From assembly GCF_000284015.1 (NCBI RefSeq), contig NC_016943.1, positions 3,637,541-3,701,540 on the forward strand: a stretch of 64,000 nucleotides of DNA. The letters run 5' to 3'. The translations under genes and the position numbers were made by a program. Below, one piece after another: positions 7,785 to 18,207 of the stretch (positions are counted from its first letter, which is position 1; each line of letters starts with the position of its first letter). The notes below the pieces were generated by a model, which was given only the letters and a program-made list of their open reading frames with translations, did not search any database and was not told the DNA's origin. This DNA is from Blastococcus saxobsidens DD2 (GTDB lineage: Bacteria; Actinomycetota; Actinomycetes; Mycobacteriales; Geodermatophilaceae).

Positions 7785-9533
7785 TCAGCCGCGCACCGCG
7801 TTCAGGACCCGGTTCGCGGCGTCGTCGACCGGGATCTCCTCCCGCTCGCCGGTCTTCCGGTCGCGGAGCTCCAGGACGCCCTCGGCCAGTCCACGGCCGA
7901 CGGTGACGATCGTCGGCATGCCGAGCAGCTCGGCGTCCTTGAACTTCACCCCCGGGCTGACCTTCGGCCGGTCGTCGTAGAGGACGGTGAGACCGGCGGC
8001 GACCAGCTCCTGAGCCAGCGACTCGGCGGCCTCGAAGATCGCCGCGTCCTTGCCGGTGGCGACGACGTGCACGTCGGCCGGGGCGACCTCCCGCGGCCAG
8101 ACCAGGCCGAGCTCGTCGTGCGTGGATTCGGCGATCGCGGCCACCGCACGGGAGACGCCGATGCCGTAGGAACCCATCGTGACCGTGACGAGCTTGCCGT
8201 TCTCGTCGAGCACCTTGAGGTCGAGCGCCTCGGCGTACTTGCGGCCCAGCTGGAAGATGTGGCCCATCTCCACGCCGCGAGCGAGCTCCAGCGGGCCGGA
8301 GCCGTCGGGCGCCGGGTCGCCGGCGAGCACCTCGGCGACCTCGATGACGCCGTCCCAGGTGAAGTCGCGCCCGGCCACCAGGTCGAAGACGTGCTTGCCG
8401 GGTGCGTTGGCGCCGGTGATCCAGCGGGTGCCGGAGACGATCCGCGGGTCGACCAGGTAGCGGATCGTCGACTCGCTCCCGCTCCCGAGCACCTGCGGGC
8501 CGATGTAGCCCTTCACCAGCGCGGGATGCTTGTCGAACTCGGTGAACGGCTCGACCTCGGCCGGCGCCAGCTGGGCCTCCAGCCGCTTGGCCTCGACGTC
8601 CCGGTTCCCAGGGATGCCGATGACCAGCGGCTCGCGGGTGCCGTCGGGGTGCACCAGGGTGACGACGACGTTCTTCAGCGTCGACGCGGCGGTGTAGCCG
8701 GCGTCGGGGAACAGCTGCCGGGCGACGGCGACCAGCGTGTCGATGGTCGGGGTGTCCGGGGTGTCCTCGACGTGCGCCTCGGGCAGGCCGTCGAGCGGGA
8801 TCTCGTCGGGGACGACGGTGGTGACCGCCTCGACGTTCGCCGCGTAGCCACCCGGCGATCGGACGAAGGTGTCCTCACCGATCGACGTCGGGTGCAGGAA
8901 CTCCTCGCTCCTGGAGCCGCCCATGGCGCCCGACATCGCCGAGACGATGGCGTACTCGAGGCCGAGCCGGTCGAAGATGCGGATGTAGGCGTCGCGGTGT
9001 GCGGCGTAGGACCGGTCCAGACCGGCGTCGTCGACGTCGAAGGAGTAGCTGTCCTTCATGGTGAACTCGCGCCCGCGCAGGAGGCCGGCCCGGGGACGTG
9101 CCTCGTCCCGGAACTTGGTCTGGATCTGGTAGAGCGACAGCGGCAGGTCCTTGTACGACGAGTACAGGTCCTTCACCAGGAGCGTGAACATCTCCTCGTG
9201 CGTGGGGCCGAGCAGGTGGTCGACGCCGCGGCGGTCCTTGAGCCGGAACAGGTTGTCGCCGTACTCGGTCCAGCGGCCGGTGGCCTCGTAGGGCTCCTTG
9301 GGCAGCAGCGAGGGGAAGTGCACCTCCTGCGCGCCCATCCGGTCCATCTCCTCGCGGACGATGCGCTCGACGTTGCGGAAGACGCGGAACCCCAGCGGGA
9401 GCCAGCTGAACCCGCCGGGAGCGGCCCGGCGGATGTAGCCGGCGCGCACGAGCAGGCGATGGCTCGGGACCTCGGCGTCGGCCGGGTCGTCCCGAAGGGT
9501 CCGCAGGAACAGGGAGGACATCCGCAACAGCAC
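7785..9533 (-). CDS. proS: Prolyl-tRNA synthetase (bacterial type with insertion domain)
   Basis: ProS charges tRNA-Pro. The 582-residue length and the large insertion between class II motifs 2 and 3 mark the bacterial form, which edits Ala-tRNA-Pro. Motifs seen are the N-terminal [39 protein letters not shown], the motif 2 region [19 protein letters not shown] and the motif 3 region [17 protein letters not shown] chose the GTG at 9533 (V-L-L-R-M-S) with GGAG 9 bases upstream; ProRS proteins normally carry a few residues before the R-M-S. It is a single gene between the rpsP group and a small proline-rich gene. Confidence 0.96.
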   Translation of the reverse strand: MLLRMSSLFLRTLRDDPADAEVPSHRLLVRAGYIRRAAPGGFSWLPLGFRVFRNVERIVREEMDRMGAQEVHFPSLLPKEPYEATGRWTEYGDNLFRLKDRRGVDHLLGPTHEEMFTLLVKDLYSSYKDLPLSLYQIQTKFRDEARPRAGLLRGREFTMKDSYSFDVDDAGLDRSYAAHRDAYIRIFDRLGLEYAIVSAMSGAMGGSRSEEFLHPTSIGEDTFVRSPGGYAANVEAVTTVVPDEIPLDGLPEAHVEDTPDTPTIDTLVAVARQLFPDAGYTAASTLKNVVVTLVHPDGTREPLVIGIPGNRDVEAKRLEAQLAPAEVEPFTEFDKHPALVKGYIGPQVLGSGSESTIRYLVDPRIVSGTRWITGANAPGKHVFDLVAGRDFTWDGVIEVAEVLAGDPAPDGSGPLELARGVEMGHIFQLGRKYAEALDLKVLDENGKLVTVTMGSYGIGVSRAVAAIAESTHDELGLVWPREVAPADVHVVATGKDAAIFEAAESLAQELVAAGLTVLYDDRPKVSPGVKFKDAELLGMPTIVTVGRGLAEGVLELRDRKTGEREEIPVDDAANRVLNAVRG

Positions 9534-9613
9534 GGAGGCAGTCTCCCAGGCGACCGCGCGCCGGCGTCCACGGGATTGGGGCCCCGGTGACCGCTGCCGC
9601 CCCGCCGGAGGGG

Positions 9614-9784
9614 TCAGGCAGGTTCGGGAACCCCGCCCGGGTCGCCGCCGGGGTCCTCGGGTGACGGTTCGATCGGCGCCGGCGGCAGCGTGTCGGGCGT
9701 GTCCGGCAGCAGCTCGCCCGGGTCGTCGGGCGCCGGCTCCGTCGGATCGATCAACGGGTCCGGCTCCGGGAGTGGCGTGACCAT
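9614..9784 (-). CDS. Small Pro/Asp/Glu-rich hypothetical protein
   Basis: This possible 56-residue protein starts [20 protein letters not shown] and is rich in proline and acidic residues with no predicted structure. The frame stays open upstream, but the ATG at 9784 is the natural start; the ribosome site is weak. It lies 19 bases after the amidohydrolase gene on the same strand. It could be a real disordered protein or a chance open frame in GC-rich DNA; no function can be given. Confidence 0.4.
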   Translation of the reverse strand: MVTPLPEPDPLIDPTEPAPDDPGELLPDTPDTLPPAPIEPSPEDPGGDPGGVPEPA

Positions 9785-9803
9785 GCGCCAAGTCAACCTG
9801 CGG

Positions 9804-10916
9804 TCAGCCGACGACGCGACCGCGGAGGATCGTTCGCTGCGGTCGCTGCAACGAGTCGAGGTCGGCGCGCGGGTCGCGCTCGTAGACGACCACGTCGGCC
9901 GGCGCACCCTCCTCGATGCCGCGCAGCCCGAGCCATTCCCGCGCCCGCCACGAACCCGCGGCGAGCGCGTCCTCCGCGGGGATGCCGGCCTGGCACAGCG
10001 CGCGGATCTCGTCGGCGATGACGCCGTGGTCGATGCCGCCGCCGGCGTCGGTGCCGGCGAACACCGGGACGCCCGCCTCGTAGGCGGCGCGCACGACCGC
10101 GCCGGAGTTCGCGTACAGCCGCCGCATCGTGCTGGCGTAGGTGGGGAACTTCTTCTCCCCCGCCGCCGCGAAGCCCGGGAAGTTCTCCACGTTGACCAGC
10201 GTCGGCACGACGGCGGTGCCGCGGCGGGCCATCTCGCCGATCAGCTCCTCGGTCAGCCCGGTGCCGTGCTCGATGCAGTCGATCCCGGCCTCGACGAGTC
10301 CGGGCAGCGCGTCGGTGCCGAAGGTGTGCGCGGTGACCCGCGCCCCCTCTTCGTGCGCGGCCGCGATCGCCGCCGCCAGGGTGTCGGCCGGCCACTCGGG
10401 CGCGAGGTCGCCGACCGACCGGTCGATCCAGTCACCCACCAGCTTGACCCAGCCGTCGCCGCGGCGGGCCTGCACCCGCACCTGCGCCACGAGGTCGTCC
10501 GGCTCGACCTCGACGGCCAGCCCGGAGATGTACCGGCGGGTGCGCGCGATGTGCCGGCCGGCCCGGATGATCGTGGGCAGCTCGGGGTCGTCGTCCAGGG
10601 CGCGGGTGTCCACCGGGGAGCCGCAGTCCCGCAGCGCCAGCACCCCGGCGTCCCGCTCGGTGAGCGCCTGGCTGCGCGCGGAAGCGAGGTCCTCGACATG
10701 ACCGCCGCCGCGGGCGATGCCCACGTGGCAGTGCGCGTCGACCAGCCCCGGCAGCAGCCAGCCGCCCCGGCTGACCGTCTCCGCGCCCGGGACCGGCTCG
10801 AAGGTGAACCGGCCCTCGCGCACCCAGACGTCACGGTGCTCGCCCTCGGGCAGGACGACGCCGGACAGGTGCAGTGCCGACCCCGCCCGCCCGACCGATG
10901 ACGGCAGCGTGCTCAC
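9804..10916 (-). CDS. Metal-dependent amidohydrolase family protein
   Basis: This 370-residue protein has the amidohydrolase-superfamily TIM-barrel pattern: DAHCHV (H62, H64), a lysine in GWVKLVGDW, AHTFGTDA, CIEHGTGL and AGTDAGG, consistent with a binuclear or mononuclear metal site. It resembles imidazolonepropionase- and prolidase-like members acting on cyclic amides or peptides. The substrate is not predictable. Its ATG overlaps the ffh stop by four bases, so it is probably translated from the ffh message, an unexpected partner for a signal recognition gene. Confidence 0.85.
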   Translation of the reverse strand: MSTLPSSVGRAGSALHLSGVVLPEGEHRDVWVREGRFTFEPVPGAETVSRGGWLLPGLVDAHCHVGIARGGGHVEDLASARSQALTERDAGVLALRDCGSPVDTRALDDDPELPTIIRAGRHIARTRRYISGLAVEVEPDDLVAQVRVQARRGDGWVKLVGDWIDRSVGDLAPEWPADTLAAAIAAAHEEGARVTAHTFGTDALPGLVEAGIDCIEHGTGLTEELIGEMARRGTAVVPTLVNVENFPGFAAAGEKKFPTYASTMRRLYANSGAVVRAAYEAGVPVFAGTDAGGGIDHGVIADEIRALCQAGIPAEDALAAGSWRAREWLGLRGIEEGAPADVVVYERDPRADLDSLQRPQRTILRGRVVG

Positions 10917-12490
10917 CGGCCGCGCTCGTCCTTGAACTGGTCGAAGTTCAGCTTCGTGAGGTCGGGCATGCCCTGGCCCGGCGGAAGGCCGGGCATCCCG
11001 CCGCCGAAGGGGTTCCCCCCGAACGTGTTGCCGGCGCCCGGCGGCAGGCCGGGCGCACCCACGGGACGGCGGGCCGGGCCGCCCTTCCCCTTGCCGCCCT
11101 TGCCCTTCTTGCCCTTGCCGCGCGCCTGGGCCTGCTGCTGACGGCCGCGCTGCTTCTTCGACATGGGCCCCATGCCCGGCAGGCCCATGCTGCCGGCCAT
11201 CTGGCCCATCATCTTCTGCGCCTGGGCGAACCGCTCCAGCAGCGAGTTCACCTCGGTCACCGTCACGCCCGAACCGTTGGCGATGCGCACCCGACGCGAG
11301 GCGTTGATGATCTTCGAGTCGACCCGCTCCTGCGGGGTCATCGACCGGATGATCGCCGCGGTGCGGTCCAGATCGCGGTCGTTGACCTGCGCGAGCTGCT
11401 CCTTCATCTGCCCGGCACCGGGGAGCATGCCGAGCAGGTTCGCGATCGGCCCCATCTTCCGGATGGCCATCATCTGCTCGAGGAAGTCCTCGAGGGTGAA
11501 GCCCTCGCGGGACGCCAGCTTGCCGGCCATCTTCTCGGCCTGGTCGGCGTCGAAGGCCTGCTCGGCCTGCTCGATGAGGGTGAGCACGTCACCCATCCCG
11601 AGGATGCGCGAGGCCATCCGCTCGGGGTGGAAGACGTCGAAGTCGGTGAGCTTCTCGCCGGTGGAGGCGAACATGATCGGCTGCCCGGTCACGTACCGGA
11701 CCGAGAGCGCGGCACCACCGCGGGCGTCACCGTCGAGCTTGGTCAGGACGACGCCGCTGAAGCCGACGCCCTCCTGGAACGCCTGCGCCGTGGTCACGGC
11801 GTCCTGGCCGATCATCGCGTCGACGACGAACAGCGTCTCGTCGGGTTGCACGGCGTCGCGGATGTCGGCGGCCTGCTGCATCAGCTCGGCGTCGATGCCG
11901 AGCCGGCCGGCGGTGTCGACCACGACGACGTCGTGCATCGTGCGGCGGGCGTGGTCGATCGAGTCGCGGGCCACCTGCACCGGGTCACCGACGCCGTTGC
12001 CCGGCTCGGGGGCGAAGACGTCGACCCCGGCCTGCCCGGCCACGATCGCCAGCTGGTTCACCGCGTTCGGGCGCTGCAGGTCGGCGGCCACGAGCAGCGG
12101 CGTGTGGCCCTGCGACTTCAGCCAGCGGCCGAGCTTGCCGGCCAGCGTGGTCTTACCGGCACCCTGCAGACCGGCGAGCATGATCACCGTCGGCGACTGC
12201 TTGGCCAGCCGGACGCGGCGGGTCTCGCCACCGAGGATCTGGATGAGCTCCTCGTTGACGACCTTGATGACCTGCTGCGCCGGGTTCAGCGCCTGCGAGA
12301 CCTCCGCGCCCCGGGCGCGTTCCTTGACCGCGGTGATGAACGCCCGTACCGCCGGCAGGGCGACGTCGGCCTCCAGCAGCGCGATGCGGATCTCGCGCGC
12401 GGTGGCGTCGATGTCGGCGTCGGAGAGCCGACCCTTGCCACGCAGGCCGGTGAAGACCTTGTCGAGGCGGTCGGAGAGGGTCTCGAACAC
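10913..12490 (-). CDS. ffh: Signal recognition particle protein Ffh
   Basis: Ffh binds 4.5S RNA and hydrophobic signal sequences and delivers ribosomes to FtsY. It has an N domain (1-90), a G domain with GLQGAGKTT at about 107-115, DTAGRLG and TKLDGDARGG, and a methionine-rich M domain from about 310 (FLEQMMAIRKMGPIANLLGM). The tail is long and unusual in composition: a Lys/Gly block (ARGKGKKGKGGKGKGG) followed by a Gly/Pro/Met-rich end, making 525 residues. FtsY is encoded at 19.7-21.0 kb and LepB at 3.3 kb, so three members of the export path are in this window. Confidence 0.96.
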   Translation of the reverse strand: MFETLSDRLDKVFTGLRGKGRLSDADIDATAREIRIALLEADVALPAVRAFITAVKERARGAEVSQALNPAQQVIKVVNEELIQILGGETRRVRLAKQSPTVIMLAGLQGAGKTTLAGKLGRWLKSQGHTPLLVAADLQRPNAVNQLAIVAGQAGVDVFAPEPGNGVGDPVQVARDSIDHARRTMHDVVVVDTAGRLGIDAELMQQAADIRDAVQPDETLFVVDAMIGQDAVTTAQAFQEGVGFSGVVLTKLDGDARGGAALSVRYVTGQPIMFASTGEKLTDFDVFHPERMASRILGMGDVLTLIEQAEQAFDADQAEKMAGKLASREGFTLEDFLEQMMAIRKMGPIANLLGMLPGAGQMKEQLAQVNDRDLDRTAAIIRSMTPQERVDSKIINASRRVRIANGSGVTVTEVNSLLERFAQAQKMMGQMAGSMGLPGMGPMSKKQRGRQQQAQARGKGKKGKGGKGKGGPARRPVGAPGLPPGAGNTFGGNPFGGGMPGLPPGQGMPDLTKLNFDQFKDERGR

Positions 12491-12568
12491 AGCACGTCCT
12501 CAGCAGTCACGGGCGCGGGCTCGCCGCGCCACCTGGGACCCAGCGTATCGAGGGAACGCGCGCGCGGT

Positions 12569-12757
12569 TCAGGCCGCGCGGGAGACCGGGGCCACCGGCA
12601 CCACGGCCGGGGCGCCGGTGACGAGCGCGGTGCCGCAGTCGGCGCAGGCCCACTCCGGGCACTCGCCGCCGTCCTCGGTGTGCCCGTCGACGCAGGGCGG
12701 CTGCACGAAGTCGCGGTCGTCCCCGCAGGAGGGGCAGGGCCACTGGTGGCTGTCCAC
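12569..12757 (-). CDS. Small zinc-ribbon-like cysteine protein
   Basis: This 62-residue protein has six cysteines. CPSC lies at residues 8-11, single cysteines at 22 and 33, and CADC at 38-41, which suggests one or two bound zinc ions. A GTG at 12757 is chosen because GAGGAG is 6 bases upstream, an excellent site; the longer frame upstream is not needed. It lies between glnD and ffh on the same strand. No catalytic motif is present. It may bind nucleic acid or another protein; the function is unknown. Confidence 0.65.
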   Translation of the reverse strand: MDSHQWPCPSCGDDRDFVQPPCVDGHTEDGGECPEWACADCGTALVTGAPAVVPVAPVSRAA

Positions 12758-12841
12758 GATCGACTCCTCTCGGCAGAGGGGACCGGTCCGTCCCCCCACT
12801 CCTGCCGACGGTCGCACGCACCTCTGACAGAACCGCGGAGA

Positions 12842-15211
12842 TCAGCCCGGCGTGTCCGGGCCGGCGGGCATCACGCCGCCGCGGGTGGCCGCCACCAGAG
12901 CGGCGTCCACGCGCTCGCGCTGCCGGAGATCGACCGGGGAGCCCGAGGGGTTGGCCACGTAGAAGCAGTCGACCGCGTCACCGCCCAGGGTCTCGATCCG
13001 CGCACTCGTCACGTCCAGGCCCTCGCCGGCGATCGCCGCGGTCAGCCGGTAGAGGAGCCCGGCGCGGTCACCGGCGCGGACCTCCACGATGCCGGTGGCC
13101 CGGCCGCTCACCTCGTGGTTGTGCCAGGAGATCCGTGGCGGCGCGCCGCGGGTCTCCTCGCGGTAGTCGGCCTCGCGCTGCCGCAGCCGGTCGGACAGGG
13201 ACAGCGTCCCCTCGAGGGCGGCGCGCACGCCGTCGGCCAGGATCTCCGGCACCGGCGCCCGGCCGAAGCGGGGATGCACCGCGAACACGCCGGTGCCGTA
13301 GCCGTCGGCCACGGTGAGCTTCGCCGCCCGTACGTCCAGCTGGTTGAGCGCCAGCACCCCGGCACAGGTGCTGAGCAGGCCCGGCCGGTCGGGGGCGCCG
13401 ATCGTCACCTGTTGCCCGTCGGCGACCTCCGCGATGCCGACCGTCACCGCGCGGGTCACCCCGGGGATGTCGGGAGCCGGCGCGGTGACCTGGGCGCGGG
13501 TGGGGTGCAGCACCGGCTCCGCGTCGGCCAGCTGGGTGCCGCCGATCCGGGCCTGCACGCGGGCGACCAGCGCGGCCACCAGATGGGCCTTCCACGGCGA
13601 CCACGCCGAGGTGCTGGTCGCGGCGCCGTCGGCCTGGGCCAGGGCGTGCAGCAGCTGGAGCACCGAGGCGTCGGAACCGATGGTGGCCGCCACCCGCTCG
13701 ATGGTCGCGGGGTCGTCGATGTCCCGCCGGGTCGCCGTCGCCGGGAGCAGCAGGTGGTGGCGCACCAGCGTGCCGAGGACCGCGACGTCGGGCTCGGCGA
13801 ACCCCATCCGTGCGCCGATCGCCGCGGCGATCGGCTCGCCCGCCACGCTGTGGTCGCCGGGCCAGCCCTTGCCGATGTCGTGCAGCAGCGAAGCCACCAG
13901 GAGAAGGTCGGGCCGGTCGACGTCGCGGGTCAGCTCGGAGGCCGCGGCGGCGGCCTCGATGAGGTGGCGGTCGACGGTGTAGCGGTGCCACGGGTGCCGT
14001 TGCGGCAGCGACCGGACCCGGTTCCACTCGGGCAGCAGCCGGGACAGCAGGCCCTGCTGGTCCAGCTGCTCCAGGACGGGGACGGCAGCGCGGCCGCTGG
14101 CCAGCACCCGGAGGAACGACCAGCGGGCCTCCGCGGGCCATGGCTCGGGCATCGGCGGCCCGTGCACCGCGAGCACCTTGAGGGTGTACGGGGAGAGCAG
14201 CAGGCCGGCACGGGCGGCGGCCGCGGCGGCGCGAAGCAGCAGCCCCGGGTCGTCGGCCGGGCGGGCGTCGCGGGCGAGCACCACCTCGTCACCCTGCCGG
14301 ACGACGCCCTCGGCCAGCGGCTCGCGGCGCACCCGGCGGTGGCGGCCGCGCGGCCGGCGGACCAGCGCGGCCTCCACCCGGCGCCAGGTCTCGTCGGCGA
14401 CGAAGGCCAGCCGCCGTCCGGCGAGGCTGACCTCCCGCAGCAGCTGGTCCTCGTCGGCCAGCCCGAGCGCCGCGGCGACGCCCGACTGCTCCTGGCGCAC
14501 CAGGAGGTCGGAGGGCCGGCCGGAGCGACGCCGCAGCTCGTCGCGCACGTCCAGCAGGAAGGCGTAGGCCCGCTCGGCCTCGGCGGTGGGCTCGTCGGCG
14601 AGTTGCGCGGCGGCGGCCGCCCGCAGCACCTGCCCCTCGCGCAGCCCGCCGTAGGCGTCCTTGAGGTCAGGTTCGAGCAGGAAGGCGAGCTCCCCCAGCC
14701 GCCGGCCCCGCTCCCGGCGCAGGTCCCGCAGCTCCGGCAGCAGCCGGGAGGCGGACTGCCGCCAGCTGGCGAGAGTGGCCGTCCGCAGCCGGGTGGCCAG
14801 GTCCGCGTCCCCGGCGATCAGCCGGGCGTCGAGCAGGCCCAGCCCGGCCCTGGGGTCGGTCGAGGCGACGGTGACCGCCTCGGGCACCGAGCGCACCGAG
14901 TGGTCCAGGCGCAGGCCGGCGTCCCAGACCGGGTACCAGAGCGCGTCGGCGATCGCCGCGATCTCCGGGCGGTCCTCGTGCACGAGCACCAGGTCGAGGT
15001 CCCCGTACGGCGGCAGTTCCCGGCGGCCGAGACTGCCGACGGCGACGAGCGCCAGCCCGTCGGTGCCCGGCCCGGCCCCGGGGCTCCCCCGGTGGGCCGG
15101 CGGCACGGGCGTCCCGGCGACGGCATCGTGGAGCAGCCCGGCCAGCCACCTGTCCAGGGCCGCGACCCGCGCGGCCCGGCTCAGCCCCGGCAGCGCCTCG
15201 GTGTCCAGCAC
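12842..15211 (-). CDS. glnD: [Protein-PII] uridylyltransferase/uridylyl-removing enzyme
   Basis: GlnD senses glutamine and modifies PII; in actinobacteria the modification of GlnK/GlnB is adenylylation rather than uridylylation. The protein has 789 residues: a nucleotidyltransferase motif GSLGRRELPPYGDLD (59-73), an HD domain with LLHDIGKGW in the middle, and two C-terminal ACT domains (starting near DRPGLLSTCAGVL and DRAGLLYRLTAAI). The motif has G at the usual S of SDxD (YGDLD), a modest departure. It is the third gene after amtB and glnB, but a strong hairpin separates it from glnB. Confidence 0.95.
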   Translation of the reverse strand: MLDTEALPGLSRAARVAALDRWLAGLLHDAVAGTPVPPAHRGSPGAGPGTDGLALVAVGSLGRRELPPYGDLDLVLVHEDRPEIAAIADALWYPVWDAGLRLDHSVRSVPEAVTVASTDPRAGLGLLDARLIAGDADLATRLRTATLASWRQSASRLLPELRDLRRERGRRLGELAFLLEPDLKDAYGGLREGQVLRAAAAAQLADEPTAEAERAYAFLLDVRDELRRRSGRPSDLLVRQEQSGVAAALGLADEDQLLREVSLAGRRLAFVADETWRRVEAALVRRPRGRHRRVRREPLAEGVVRQGDEVVLARDARPADDPGLLLRAAAAAARAGLLLSPYTLKVLAVHGPPMPEPWPAEARWSFLRVLASGRAAVPVLEQLDQQGLLSRLLPEWNRVRSLPQRHPWHRYTVDRHLIEAAAAASELTRDVDRPDLLLVASLLHDIGKGWPGDHSVAGEPIAAAIGARMGFAEPDVAVLGTLVRHHLLLPATATRRDIDDPATIERVAATIGSDASVLQLLHALAQADGAATSTSAWSPWKAHLVAALVARVQARIGGTQLADAEPVLHPTRAQVTAPAPDIPGVTRAVTVGIAEVADGQQVTIGAPDRPGLLSTCAGVLALNQLDVRAAKLTVADGYGTGVFAVHPRFGRAPVPEILADGVRAALEGTLSLSDRLRQREADYREETRGAPPRISWHNHEVSGRATGIVEVRAGDRAGLLYRLTAAIAGEGLDVTSARIETLGGDAVDCFYVANPSGSPVDLRQRERVDAALVAATRGGVMPAGPDTPG

Positions 15212-15244
15212 GACTCCCCCTCGATGGTCGGACGCCGGGCAGGA

Positions 15245-15281
15245 GGACGCCGGCCGGGCCCGTGCGCCCCGGCCGGCGTCC
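15245..15281 (-). terminator. Strong hairpin between glnB and glnD
   Basis: A 14-bp perfect GC-rich stem (15245-15258 with 15268-15281) and a 9-base loop lie just after the glnB stop. No T tract is seen. It could reduce readthrough from amtB-glnB into glnD, giving less GlnD than PII protein. Confidence 0.6.
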
Positions 15282-15291
15282 CCGGCGGTGC

Positions 15292-16970
<1,679 letters not shown>

Positions 16971-17039
16971 GGTAACCTCCTCCAGTAGTGGGGCCGCGGA
17001 CGGCCGGTGGTCGAGTGGTGCTCACCGTGCCGGGGCGGT

Positions 17040-17078
17040 GTTTCCGGCGACGCCGCCGCCGCGTTTCGCGGCGGTGAA
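17040..17078 (-). promoter_or_regulatory. Possible GlnR binding site upstream of amtB
   Basis: Reading toward amtB, TTCAC-6 bases-GAAAC occurs at 17078-17063, matching the actinobacterial GlnR pattern gTnAc-n6-GaAAc. A second GAAAC lies at 17044-17040, 23 bases on. amtB-glnB-glnD is a standard GlnR target in streptomycetes and mycobacteria. Only one full half-site pair is visible, so support is moderate. Confidence 0.45.
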
Positions 17079-17160
17079 CTCACCGCCCGCGAATTCGGCC
17101 GCTCGTTGCGGGCGTGTTGCACGGGCCGTCCGCGGGCCCGGCCCGACCGCGAGTCGCTAG

Positions 17161-17177
17161 TTGCGAACGATGTGCAA
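17161..17177 (+). promoter_or_regulatory. Nur-like operator upstream of cbiM
   Basis: TTGCGA-ACGAT-GTGCAA is an imperfect palindrome in the 6-5-6 layout reported for the nickel-responsive Fur-family regulator Nur (TTGCAA-N5-TTGCAA). It ends 13 bases before the cbiM GTG, well placed for repression. No cobalamin riboswitch is recognisable in the 220-base spacer. Confidence 0.45.
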
Positions 17178-17190
17178 TAAGGTCGACCCC

Positions 17191-17895
17191 GTGCACGTAC
17201 CCGATGGATTCCTCGATGCGCCCACGTCCGTCGCGACCGGGGTGGTGGCCGCGGGCGCCGTGGCCGTCGCCCTCCGCAAGGCGCGGCAGGAGCTCGACGA
17301 CCGCACCGCACCCATGGCCGGGTTGACCGCCGCCTTCGTCTTCGCCGTCCAGATGGTCAACTTCCCCGTCGCGGCCGGCACCAGCGGTCACCTGATCGGT
17401 GGCGCGCTCACCGCCGTCCTCGTCGGCCCGTGGACAGCGGTGCTCAGCATGACCGTGGTGCTGCTGGTCCAAGCCGTGCTCTTCGCCGACGGCGGACTCA
17501 CCGCGCTGGGCACCAACGTCACCCTGCTCGGCGTGGTGGCCGTCGCGGTGGGCTACGGAGTGGCGCGCGCGCTCACCGCCGTCCTGCCACGCACCCGCCC
17601 CTCGCTGCTGGTCGCATCCGGGATCGGCGCCTTCCTGTCGGTACCCGTCGCGGCGCTGGCCTTCGTCGGGCTGTTCGGCCTCGGCGGCGTCGCAGACGTG
17701 CCGCTGGGCGCGGTCGCCGGCGCGATGACCGGAGTGCACCTGCTGATCGGCCTGGGCGAGGCGGCGATCACCGTCGCCGTCCTGGGTGCCGTGCTCACCG
17801 CCCGGCCCGACCTCGTGCACGCCGCCAGGCACCTGCGGCAGGACGTCGACCTGGCCAGCCGTCCGGGCCTCGAGCCGACGGGGGTCGCTCGATGA
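17191..17895 (+). CDS. cbiM: ECF-type Co/Ni transporter substrate-binding membrane protein CbiM
   Basis: CbiM is the metal-capturing component of CbiMNQO. The GTG at 17191, with AAGG about 8 bases upstream, yields M-H-V-P-D-G-F-L. This places histidine at position 2, where the family uses its N-terminal amine and His2 to bind the metal. Longer starts would destroy that site, so this one is firm. The 234-residue protein has about six hydrophobic segments, including FAVQMVNFPVAAGTSGHLIGG. It overlaps cbiN by four bases. Confidence 0.93.
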   Translation: MHVPDGFLDAPTSVATGVVAAGAVAVALRKARQELDDRTAPMAGLTAAFVFAVQMVNFPVAAGTSGHLIGGALTAVLVGPWTAVLSMTVVLLVQAVLFADGGLTALGTNVTLLGVVAVAVGYGVARALTAVLPRTRPSLLVASGIGAFLSVPVAALAFVGLFGLGGVADVPLGAVAGAMTGVHLLIGLGEAAITVAVLGAVLTARPDLVHAARHLRQDVDLASRPGLEPTGVAR

Positions 17896-18206
17896 GCCGC
17901 CGTCGCTGGTTCTGGATCACCGGACTGGCCGTGACCCTGCTGGTCGCGGCCGTGCTCAGCGGTTTCGCCAGCTCCGCACCCGACGGCCTGGAGTGGGCCG
18001 CCGAGGACGCCGGCTTCGGCCACACCGCCGAGGACAGCGCCGTGGCCGGTTCCCCCCTGGCCGACTACGCGATCGGCGGGCAGGAGGGCGCGCTGTCGGG
18101 CGGGACCGCGGGGATCATCGGCGTCGCCGTGACCCTGGTGCTGGCCGGCGGTCTTGCGTTCGTGGTCCGCCGGCGCGGGCGCGACACCACCCCGGTCGCC
18201 GACTGA
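17892..18206 (+). CDS. cbiN: Co/Ni ECF transporter auxiliary protein CbiN
   Basis: This 104-residue protein has the two-helix layout of CbiN: an N-terminal segment (WFWITGLAVTLLVAAVLSGF), an extracytoplasmic loop starting SSAPDGLEWAAEDAGF, and a C-terminal helix (GIIGVAVTLVLAGGLAFVV). PDGLEW is a family hallmark. CbiN stimulates metal uptake by CbiM and fills the same place as NikN in nickel systems, so it does not settle the metal. ATGA overlap with cbiM. Confidence 0.9.
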   Translation: MSRRRWFWITGLAVTLLVAAVLSGFASSAPDGLEWAAEDAGFGHTAEDSAVAGSPLADYAIGGQEGALSGGTAGIIGVAVTLVLAGGLAFVVRRRGRDTTPVAD

Positions 18207-18207
18207 C

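Noticed and set aside
16971-17160. Cobalamin riboswitch before cbiM
   Set aside because: No B12-box-like conserved core is recognisable in the spacer. A Nur-like operator explains the position better.
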